Positions 7,972 through 14,553 of a stretch of 22,625 bases of DNA are shown one piece after another (position 1 is the stretch's first letter; every line of letters begins with the position of its first letter). The position numbers and the translations under genes are program-made. A model generated the notes under the pieces. That model searched no databases. It was not told the DNA's origin and saw nothing but the letters and a program-made list of their open reading frames with translations. The DNA is from CAZRVH01 sp964624905 (GTDB taxonomy: Bacteria; Patescibacteriota; Gracilibacteria; Peribacterales; Peribacteraceae). The stretch covers positions 1 through 22,625 of the forward strand of contig CAZUYK010000016.1 of the NCBI GenBank assembly GCA_964624905.1. The letters are read 5' to 3'.

Positions 7972-8038
7972 ATATGTTTAAATACACGGTTTGAAATAGT
8001 TAAATAATCGATAAAAGATGTTGACATTCTCAAATATG
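7961..8038. promoter_or_regulatory. Candidate shared operator sites between divergent promoters
   Basis: The inverted repeat catatt-gtca-aatatg (7961-7976) covers the -35 box of the leftward promoter. The sequence tcaaatatg within it (7968-7976) recurs in the same orientation at 8030-8038, inside the -10/-35 spacer of the rightward promoter. One regulator binding this motif could cover both promoters. This is inference from position and repetition only. Confidence 0.4.
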
Positions 8039-8047
8039 GGTTATAAT
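8021..8047 (+). promoter_or_regulatory. Promoter of the giant LPQTG surface-protein gene
   Basis: A perfect TTGACA (8021-8026) and a perfect TATAAT (8042-8047) are separated by 15 bp, slightly shorter than optimal. The expected start near 8054 gives a leader of about 24 nt to the ATG at 8078. The in-frame ATG at 8018 overlaps this promoter and is excluded. Confidence 0.75.
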
Positions 8048-8077
8048 TACGTACTTTTGAACCATCCCTTCCCTCTT

Positions 8078-11000
8078 ATGAAACGGTCATTTTTGTTCCT
8101 GTCCGCGACCAGCGTATTGTCTGTCGCTACCCTGGTTTTCCTTGCTTCCGGCATCTCCCATGCGGAGGCAGAAAAAGCAGCGGAAGCGTCGCCTTTCGGT
8201 GATCGCGGCGAGGTTCTCGATCTGGACAACGCCTACCATGCGCCGATGGTGTATGCGGACGAAGTCGTGGTTGAGGAGATTGATGGCGGACGCATGAAGG
8301 GTGTTTTCGCCGTCATCAACGATACCGAGGAGGCCGTTTCCGACCTGAGCTACCGAATCGAGGTATACGGAGATCCTTTGGGTGAGGAGGGGGGCAAGGA
8401 TCCCCAGGTGTTGTTCGCGCAGTTGCAGTCCTACGATACCTTCGCGTTGACCGCCAAGGAGCGCAGGAATATGCCGTTCACGTTCACGCTTCCGTCGCTT
8501 CCCAAAGGCGCCTACACCGCACAGGTGCAGATTTTGCAGACCGGGGGCCGCAAGCTGGGATGGGGACGCACGCCGCTCGTCATCGAGAAGGGGGCATCTG
8601 ACTTCATGTATGCATACGAGGCATCCATCGTCCTGCCTGAGTTTGATAATCGCGAGGTTCATCCTTTGACGGGTCCGAACGTGGATCCCGAAGGTTCCCT
8701 TATTTTCACGGCGAAAGTGGAGCATGCATCTTCTTCGACTCGCACCGTTACCCCCGTGATCGAGTGGCATGAATTCGATGTCGCCCGTCCCACGACCAAC
8801 GTCCAGCGCTTCGATGATGTATCGGTGAAGCCGGCGCAGTTGTCCCTGCTGACTCTCCCGATCAAGGCCCCTTTCGCTCCCGGTGTCTACATCGGCATGC
8901 TCACGCTTCGCGATGCGAATAACCGCGTTCTCTCCACGATCGGCCAGTACCGTATCGTGGTCCGCGGAGCCAGCGCCGATCTCATTTCCGCACGCCTCGC
9001 ATCCGTTGCTACAAAGAAAGGCGAGACGGCGTTCGCCCGCATCGACTACGTCGGCGCCGCAGATGCCGAAACGCGCATTGCGGGCCAATTGAAAGTTGAA
9101 CTTCGCGATGCCGATGGCGTTGCAGGTTCACTGTCCGTCCCCGAGATCCGCCTCACGGACGGAGTGGGACGCGGTACGGCACGCATCGAACTGACCCGCG
9201 ACCTAACGTCCGAGCCGAACCTGCATGTCGTCATCAGCGATGCGGATGGAAACGTCCTGCGCGATGCAACGGTGCCGGTCAGCCTGTCCGCGGAGCAAAT
9301 TGATTCCATCAAATCCTCGTCCACGTTCCTTCTGTGGGCATCATGGTACGCCCAGCCGTACTACCTGATGTTCGCTTTCGTCGCCTTGACGGTCCTTCTT
9401 TGCCTCGGATTCATCATCCATGCGGCCGTGAAGCACGCGTTCAACCCGACCAAGGCGCTCCAGTCCGTATCCGCCGCGGTACTCGTAGGAGTCCTGCTAT
9501 TCATGCAGTCTCCGTTCGCCATGGCGTTCGGTGGAAGCAACGGTATCGAGGTTTTCACGCCGATCACCGTCGGTGAGAATGAAAACTATACGTCCCAGGA
9601 CAGGAACGCCTATCGCGCTTACTGGGGAGAGATTTACGCCCAGCCCACGGTTGCCCTCTTCGTGAACCGCCCTGTGCACAACGGAACGTACCAGTGCAAC
9701 TTGCCGATTCCCTTCGAATACCGCATCGACTTCGCCGCTTGCAACAACATGCCGTCCGGAGGACGCGTGCTTGCGCACTTCGACCTCAACCAGCAGCATC
9801 AGTCGTCCCTTTTGGGATCGGGTGCCAACTGGGTCAAGGTCTATGACCAGGTCTACAACCAGCCTGCGAACTGCTCCACGAAGGCCTGTATCCACAGCTA
9901 CTCCCAGAACACCACGATCGACCTGTTCGGCGCCGGACTTCCCGCCAACGCGACGAAGACCACGCTCCGCGTCGTCGTGAAGCACAATCCGTACCTGGAC
10001 GGCGGCGTTGCGTTCCCGAACGACGTCGTCAGCCTTTCCGACTTCTACTTCTCCCGCCGCGTCGTGCAGGCGTTCAACATCTGGTTGAACTTCGTCTGTG
10101 CCCAGCCGAAGGCGGACGTTCAGATCGTGAAGACGGCCGTGACGCCGTCCGTGAACCGCGGGGCTCAAGCTTCGTACGGCATCACGGTGCGCAACAACGG
10201 TCCTGACACCGCCAATACCGTTACCGTCACCGATGCCATCCCGGCTGGACTCACGTTTGTGTCCGCATCCGACAACCGCTGCGGTCAGGTAGGCAGCAAT
10301 ATCATCTGCAACTTCGGCAGCATGGCCGTAGGTGCGCAGATCTCCGCAACCTTCACGTTCCAGACGTCCGCTTCCACGGTTTGCGGTGCCGTTCCCAACG
10401 TCGTTGTCGTCAATAACGCCGTTCCCGATGATAATCTTTCCAATAACCAGAGCACGGCTACGGTGATCGTGAATTGCCCCGTCTCCGCCGACGTTCAGAT
10501 CGTGAAGACGGCCGTGACGCCGTCCGTGAACCGCGGGGCTCAAGCTTCGTACGGCATCACGGTGCGCAACAACGGACCCGATGCAGCAGCGAACGTCATC
10601 GTAAGCGACCCCGTTCCGGCTGGACTCACGTTCGTCAGTAGCTCCGACAGCCGCTGTGTCCTTTCCGGAAATAACGTCGCCTGCAACTTTGGCACAATGG
10701 CTCCCGGCGCTGAAATCTCCTCTACATTCACGTTCCAAACCTCCGCTTCCACTGTTTGCGGACCGATTATGAACGTCGCCAACGTCAGCACCACGACGAC
10801 GGGAGACAATCCGAATAACAACCAGAGCTCGGCCACGATCCAGGTGATCTGCCCGATCTCGGCAGATGTCCAGATCGTAAAGACGGCCATCACGCCGTCC
10901 ATCGACCGCGGCAACCAGGGTTCGTACGGCATCACCGTGCGCAACAACGGTCCGGATTCCGCAGCGAATGTCATAGTGTCCGATCCTATTCCGTCCGGCC

Positions 11001-13399
11001 TCACGTTCGTTAGCAGCTCCGATAACCGTTGTTCGCAACAGGGAAGCAGCATCGTCTGCAATTTCGGAACCATGGCCTCGGGAGCGCAGATTTCCTCCAC
11101 GTTTACCTTCCAGACATCCGTCGCGACCGTGTGCGGACCGATCACAAACGTCGCCAACGTCAGCACCACGACGACGGGAGACAATCCGAATAACAACCAG
11201 AGCTCGGCCACGATCCAGGTGATCTGCCCGCAGCTCGGATGCATCGATGTCATCAAGGAAGTGTTCGATGCCAGCGGCAACGCCATCTCGGTCGTTCCCC
11301 AGTTCACGTTCACGCTCGACGGAAGCCAGACGGTTACCAACGATTCCGCCGGTAACGCACGCTTCAATAACGTCGCTGCAGGCAGCCACACCGTTACGGA
11401 AACGCTCTCGTCCGGATGGCAGCAGATCTTGGTGACGCCCGCGAACGGCGTCGTCACGGTCCCCACCGGCAACCAGTGCGCCACCGTCGTCTTCAAGAAC
11501 CGCCAAGTCCTGCAGCCGAATCCAGACGTGTCCATCGTAAAGACGGGTCCGTCCACGATCACCCCGGGCAATAACATGACCTACACGCTCACGGCGACCA
11601 ACACGTCCACCGTCGCCGCGAACAACGTGTCCATCGTGGACCATGTTCCCTCCGGCCTGACCTTCGTGCCGGCATCATCCGACTCGTCCTGCAGCCAGCA
11701 GAGCGCATCCATCGTCTGCAACCTCGGCACGCTCGCCGCCGCTACCAGCAGGTCCGTACTCCTGACATTCTCCGTTCCCAGCACGCAGCCGTGCACCACG
11801 ATCCAGAACCAGGCGACGGTATCGGCTACGAACGACAGCAATCCGAATAACAACACGAGCGGCACGGTGACAACTCTGGTCAACTGCCCCTCGCAGACGG
11901 GGTGCATCGAGATCACCAAGACAACGTTGAACACGCAGGGGGGAATCCTGACGCCGGTCGCGCAGTTTACCTTCACGCTCGACGGCAGCCAGTCCACGGT
12001 GAACGATTCCACGGGCAAGGCACGCTTCAATAACGTCTCGGTCGGCACCCACACCGTCGCCGAAATCCTTCCGTCCGGATGGACCATGACGTCCATGACG
12101 CCGTCCAACGGCATCGTCAACGTCACGGCTTCGCAGAACAACGTTTCTTGCGCGCAGGTCACGGTCCTCAACCAGCAAAACAGCGTCACGGTGAACGCCG
12201 ACATGGCGATCGTGAAGACGGGTCCGTCTTCCGTCGCACGCGGAACGAACTTTACCTACCAGCTGAGCGTCACGAACAACGGTCCGCAAACGGCCCAGAA
12301 TGTCGTCGTGGTCGATACGGTTCCTAGCGAACTGATCATCCTGCCGGGATCCACGGATAGCCGATGTACGGTGTCCGGACAGATCGTAACCTGCCAGCTC
12401 GGCACGATGACCAGCGGCCAGAACACGAATATCACGATCGGAGTCACTACGAACGTACCAGCTTCCAACTGCAGCCAGGCGACGGTGACGAACCGCGCGA
12501 CGGTAACGTCGTCCACGCCGGATTCCAACCAGGGTAACAATTCCAGCCAAATGAACACGACGCTTACCTGCCCGAACGTCGTGACATTCTGTCCCGAGGT
12601 TTCCATCGACGTCGATGATGACGAAGTGGATGCAGGGGATGAGATCGACTTTGAGATCCGCGTACGCAACAACACGAACCAGAGCCAGACGTTCGATCTC
12701 ACCGCATTCCTCGACCGCGATATGGAATTCGTCGATGCGAACGGGGGAGGGGATGATAACGGCGACGAGGTGGAATGGAACAATGTCTTCGTCGGCGCGA
12801 ACGATACGAAGGTCCTGGACCTCACCGTCGAAACCGATAATGACCTAAATGACGGAGACAGCGTACGCCTCCGCGTGGAAACGGACTGCGACAGCGACAG
12901 CGAAGAAGTGGATATCCGCGGAGAGCGCATCGCTCGCGGCGAGGCCAACCTGACGATCGACAAGTCCGTCGACCGTAACGAAGCCCTGCCGGGTGACGTG
13001 CTGTCCTACACCCTGACGGTCCGCAATACGGGCAGTGATTCCATCGACGATGTGGTCGTCGACGACATCCACACGTCCAACCGCCTCACGATCTTCTCCG
13101 CCCCCGGCGGACAGATCCGCGGCAACGCGATCCACTGGGATCTCGGTCGGATGGAGCGCGGAGCGGTTCGCATCCTGCACTATACAGCCAGCGTGTCCCT
13201 CGACGCGCAGAACGGCGACCTGATCCCGAACACGGCCACGGTGACGGCCCCGGGACAGCGCGCCTCGGACACGGAATTCGTCCGCGTCATCCGCGCCCTC
13301 CCGCAAACGGGATCGCCGGTCATGCCGCTCGCCGCATCGATCGTGCTGATCGCAGGAAGCATCGGCTCCACGTTCTTCACGAAGAGGTACTTCTTCTAA
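8078..13399 (+). CDS. Giant multi-domain surface protein: internal membrane pair, DUF11 and SpaA-like domains, LPQTG anchor
   Basis: This 1773-residue secreted surface protein is a likely adhesin or stalk. Residues 1-30 are a signal peptide (MKRSFLFLSATSVLS ... SHA). Residues 31-412 look like beta-sandwich domains. Residues 424-445 and 459-476 are two membrane helices with a basic loop (VKHAFNPTK), ending SPFAMAFGG, an A-x-A signal-peptidase-like site at 481-483. A unique domain (485-678) follows. DUF11-type units (A-D-hydrophobic-I-V-K-T ... NNGP ... VP.GLTF) start at residues 679, 804, 929, 1147, 1374 and 1623. SpaA/prealbumin-like domains (GCI.(V/I).K ... FTFTLDGSQ ... A-RFNNV) start at 1054 and 1275. 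An acidic domain is at 1505-1615. The C-terminus is LPQTG (1741-1745), a hydrophobic helix and KRYFF, a sortase signal. The first three DUF11 units each carry about four conserved cysteines. The promoter at 8021-8047 sets the start. Confidence 0.88.
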   Translation: MKRSFLFLSATSVLSVATLVFLASGISHAEAEKAAEASPFGDRGEVLDLDNAYHAPMVYADEVVVEEIDGGRMKGVFAVINDTEEAVSDLSYRIEVYGDPLGEEGGKDPQVLFAQLQSYDTFALTAKERRNMPFTFTLPSLPKGAYTAQVQILQTGGRKLGWGRTPLVIEKGASDFMYAYEASIVLPEFDNREVHPLTGPNVDPEGSLIFTAKVEHASSSTRTVTPVIEWHEFDVARPTTNVQRFDDVSVKPAQLSLLTLPIKAPFAPGVYIGMLTLRDANNRVLSTIGQYRIVVRGASADLISARLASVATKKGETAFARIDYVGAADAETRIAGQLKVELRDADGVAGSLSVPEIRLTDGVGRGTARIELTRDLTSEPNLHVVISDADGNVLRDATVPVSLSAEQIDSIKSSSTFLLWASWYAQPYYLMFAFVALTVLLCLGFIIHAAVKHAFNPTKALQSVSAAVLVGVLLFMQSPFAMAFGGSNGIEVFTPITVGENENYTSQDRNAYRAYWGEIYAQPTVALFVNRPVHNGTYQCNLPIPFEYRIDFAACNNMPSGGRVLAHFDLNQQHQSSLLGSGANWVKVYDQVYNQPANCSTKACIHSYSQNTTIDLFGAGLPANATKTTLRVVVKHNPYLDGGVAFPNDVVSLSDFYFSRRVVQAFNIWLNFVCAQPKADVQIVKTAVTPSVNRGAQASYGITVRNNGPDTANTVTVTDAIPAGLTFVSASDNRCGQVGSNIICNFGSMAVGAQISATFTFQTSASTVCGAVPNVVVVNNAVPDDNLSNNQSTATVIVNCPVSADVQIVKTAVTPSVNRGAQASYGITVRNNGPDAAANVIVSDPVPAGLTFVSSSDSRCVLSGNNVACNFGTMAPGAEISSTFTFQTSASTVCGPIMNVANVSTTTTGDNPNNNQSSATIQVICPISADVQIVKTAITPSIDRGNQGSYGITVRNNGPDSAANVIVSDPIPSGLTFVSSSDNRCSQQGSSIVCNFGTMASGAQISSTFTFQTSVATVCGPITNVANVSTTTTGDNPNNNQSSATIQVICPQLGCIDVIKEVFDASGNAISVVPQFTFTLDGSQTVTNDSAGNARFNNVAAGSHTVTETLSSGWQQILVTPANGVVTVPTGNQCATVVFKNRQVLQPNPDVSIVKTGPSTITPGNNMTYTLTATNTSTVAANNVSIVDHVPSGLTFVPASSDSSCSQQSASIVCNLGTLAAATSRSVLLTFSVPSTQPCTTIQNQATVSATNDSNPNNNTSGTVTTLVNCPSQTGCIEITKTTLNTQGGILTPVAQFTFTLDGSQSTVNDSTGKARFNNVSVGTHTVAEILPSGWTMTSMTPSNGIVNVTASQNNVSCAQVTVLNQQNSVTVNADMAIVKTGPSSVARGTNFTYQLSVTNNGPQTAQNVVVVDTVPSELIILPGSTDSRCTVSGQIVTCQLGTMTSGQNTNITIGVTTNVPASNCSQATVTNRATVTSSTPDSNQGNNSSQMNTTLTCPNVVTFCPEVSIDVDDDEVDAGDEIDFEIRVRNNTNQSQTFDLTAFLDRDMEFVDANGGGDDNGDEVEWNNVFVGANDTKVLDLTVETDNDLNDGDSVRLRVETDCDSDSEEVDIRGERIARGEANLTIDKSVDRNEALPGDVLSYTLTVRNTGSDSIDDVVVDDIHTSNRLTIFSAPGGQIRGNAIHWDLGRMERGAVRILHYTASVSLDAQNGDLIPNTATVTAPGQRASDTEFVRVIRALPQTGSPVMPLAASIVLIAGSIGSTFFTKRYFF
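10112..11236 (+). repeat. Three in-frame 375-bp tandem repeats encoding DUF11 units
   Basis: Units begin at 10112, 10487 and 10862, exactly 375 bp (125 codons) apart. Bases 10115-10200 and 10490-10575 are identical over 86 bp, and 10772-10855 and 11147-11230 are identical over 84 bp, while the intervening parts differ. Identity at synonymous sites points to recent duplication or gene conversion inside the gene, so copy number may vary between strains. Confidence 0.93.
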
Positions 13400-13423
13400 G
13401 AAGCCCATCCGAATCAAAACAAG

Positions 13424-13448
13424 ATCCCGCCGAAAGGCGGGATTTTTT
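13424..13448 (+). terminator. Rho-independent terminator of the giant surface-protein gene
   Basis: A perfect 8-bp stem atcccgcc/ggcgggat with a GAAA tetraloop is followed by a run of six T, 25 bp after the stop codon. It is a textbook intrinsic terminator. Confidence 0.95.
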
Positions 13449-13467
13449 GTATCTAAAAAGTACGTGC

Positions 13468-13496
13468 TTGCAATGATGTTCTTGCGGTGGGATAGT
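13468..13496 (+). promoter_or_regulatory. Probable promoter of the 169-residue gene
   Basis: TTGCAA (13468-13473) and GATAGT (13491-13496) have 17-bp spacing and each matches consensus at 4 of 6 positions. The transcript would start near 13503, almost at the ATG at 13506, giving a leaderless or near-leaderless message. The boxes overlap the longer reading-frame start at 13464. Confidence 0.5.
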
Positions 13497-13505
13497 TTCC
13501 CTCCT

Positions 13506-14015
13506 ATGAACACACCAGCAGAAGACATCATCCGTTTTTACAAACATGCGACAACCGAAAAAGATATTAAGACGAACCTCGGCTTGGCTCAGGAGATCCT
13601 GAAAGCAGCCGGGCTCGATATGCGTGGTCATCTATATGAAAAAGATGGAGGCCGATCAGGCGATTTGTACGTTACGCATCGCAATCTTTGGATGTACAAC
13701 GGAGAGGGGTCTTTCTTGACTGCGAGCGTCGCGAATGACCAGCGTGCGCAATTATTCGAATTATTCACGAACAATACGAGCGGATGGTCCGGTTACTTGT
13801 CCGCCGTACTCCGCGGCCCGTATGACGAAAAGGTCGCAAGGCAATTCAGCGATGCTGATTTCGCACCGAAGCACTCGTACTTGGCGACGGATGATCATGT
13901 GATGCATCCGAATTACGGCGAGCGACTGCGTTGGCTTGATGATTTCATTGAGCCGAAAATTCCATTGTCGAATCAGCCGCATCAGTCCTTGGTTTCTGGA
14001 GAGGCGGCAGCTTGA
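13506..14015 (+). CDS. Hypothetical protein, 169 residues
   Basis: No family is recognised. The protein starts MNTPAEDIIRFYKHATTEKD and has no signal peptide or membrane segment, so it is probably cytoplasmic. The N-terminal 50 residues look helical, the middle contains GDLYVTHRNLWMYNGEGSFL as a beta-rich stretch, and the C-terminal part includes HPNYGERLRWLDDFIEP before a Ser/Gln-rich tail. An upstream in-frame ATG at 13464 is rejected because it overlaps the probable promoter, and the chosen ATG is preceded by ten pyrimidines. The gene is isolated between the terminator of the surface-protein gene and the tRNA-His cluster. An imperfect hairpin at 14091-14125 could end the transcript. Confidence 0.7.
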   Translation: MNTPAEDIIRFYKHATTEKDIKTNLGLAQEILKAAGLDMRGHLYEKDGGRSGDLYVTHRNLWMYNGEGSFLTASVANDQRAQLFELFTNNTSGWSGYLSAVLRGPYDEKVARQFSDADFAPKHSYLATDDHVMHPNYGERLRWLDDFIEPKIPLSNQPHQSLVSGEAAA

Positions 14016-14090
14016 TTCCAGGATGAATGAATAACGATGTCGAACGAGGGCTCCGCCCAAAGTGGAGACACTTCCTGTCGGAAAGAGAGC

Positions 14091-14125
14091 TCATGAGAGA
14101 AAGCCCGGAGGGTTTGCTTTCATGA
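14091..14125. repeat. Imperfect hairpin between the 169-residue gene and the tRNA cluster
   Basis: The segment starting tcatgagagaaagccc can pair with gggtttgctttcatga over 13 of 16 positions around gga. It lies between two convergent transcription units and may act as a weak terminator for either, but it has no long T run on either strand. Confidence 0.4.
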
Positions 14126-14135
14126 ATTGTATTGA

Positions 14136-14253
14136 TGGGGCGATCGATGGGATTCGAACCCACGACCCTCTGGACCACAACCAGGTGAGCTGCGCTCAGG
14201 TGTTTGTTTTTTGAGACTCGCAAAGCTCGTCAGCCAACTTAGCTACGATCGCC
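14136..14253 (-). pseudogene. Disrupted tRNA-His copy with about 40-nt insertion
   Basis: The 3' half, from the anticodon stem through the T arm and encoded CCA, is identical to the intact tRNA-His over 50 bp (14135-14184 against 14275-14324), including anticodon GTG. The 5' acceptor and D-arm sequence (14234-14253) differs from the intact one at one of 20 positions, a C-to-A change that breaks a D-stem pair. Between the D arm and anticodon stem about 40 nt replace the normal two bases. They include a small palindrome (tgagc-gca-gctca) and an A-rich run. The anticodon stem also loses its first pair. The result cannot form a normal tRNA, so I call it a pseudogene; a processed intron is unlikely at this site. 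Confidence 0.8.
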
Positions 14254-14275
14254 ACGACTCAAGGTGATGTAAGAA

Positions 14276-14353
14276 TGGGGCGATCGATGGGATTCGAACC
14301 CACGACCCTCTGGACCACAACCAGATGCTCTAACCAACTGAGCTACGATCGCC
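14276..14353 (-). tRNA. tRNA-His (anticodon GTG)
   Basis: The minus strand folds as a complete tRNA. It has the extra G at -1 typical of tRNA-His, acceptor stem GCGATCG/CGATCGC, TA, D stem GCTC/GAGC, anticodon stem TCTGG/CCAGA with loop TTGTGGT, T arm GTGGG-TTCGAAT-CCCAT, discriminator C73 and encoded CCA (14276-14278). The G-1:C73 pair is the identity element recognised by HisRS. It is the only intact copy in a tandem array with two broken ones, about 22 nt from the neighbour on the 3' side. Confidence 0.97.
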
Positions 14354-14391
14354 ATGAGATGTGAAGCGCGGAAAGGGTAGTGGAGGGGTTA

Positions 14392-14458
14392 GAGCGGATG
14401 CATTTTTATCTGCTCGGATTCGCCAGCGAATCCTCGACCCAACTGAGCTACGATCGCC
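14392..14458 (-). pseudogene. Truncated tRNA-His 5' half fused to two abutting hairpins
   Basis: The 20 bp at 14439-14458 are identical to the first 20 nt (G-1 to the D loop) of the intact tRNA-His. The tRNA then stops. On the minus strand the next sequence is a perfect 7-bp hairpin ggattcg-ctgg-cgaatcc (14433-14416). It is followed immediately by a second stem gagcagat/atccgctc with one mismatch and an A-rich loop (14415-14392). GAG occurs on both sides of the first hairpin. No anticodon or T arm remains. It lies upstream of the intact gene in the transcription direction. Confidence 0.7.
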
Positions 14459-14500
14459 ACGGGGCCCTATAGTACTGGCGTGAAACGGTGCATGCCAGCC

Positions 14501-14537
14501 AAAAAAAGGGGCGCCATCCTTTCGGACGGACGCCCCT
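14501..14537 (-). terminator. Rho-independent terminator of the pilin/PKD operon
   Basis: On the minus strand a long stem (AGGGGCG, a bulged T, then CCGTCC paired with GGATGG and CGCCCCT) with a GAAA loop is followed by seven T. It begins 16 bp after the stop codon of the PKD-protein gene. Confidence 0.93.
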
Positions 14538-14553
14538 AGTATAGGCAAATTCC

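Noticed and set aside
10112..11236. Regular direct repeats considered as a CRISPR array
   Set aside because: The repeats are 375 bp apart, in frame, and encode DUF11 units; there are no short repeat-spacer units and no cas genes.
9497..11644. 715-codon open frame on the minus strand opposite the surface-protein gene
   Set aside because: It runs antisense to a domain-rich, repeat-bearing gene, has low-complexity Arg/Asp/Val composition and no recognisable motif. Strong codon bias in a G+C-rich gene leaves the antisense frame open.
14185..14224. Insertion in the tRNA-His copy considered as a tRNA intron
   Set aside because: It is not in the anticodon loop, is far too short for a group I intron, and the copy also carries stem-breaking changes.
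14330..14548. 72-codon minus-strand frame across the tRNA-His 5' fragments
   Set aside because: It translates tRNA sequence and hairpins (GDRSSVG twice comes from the tRNA 5' end) and crosses the operon terminator.
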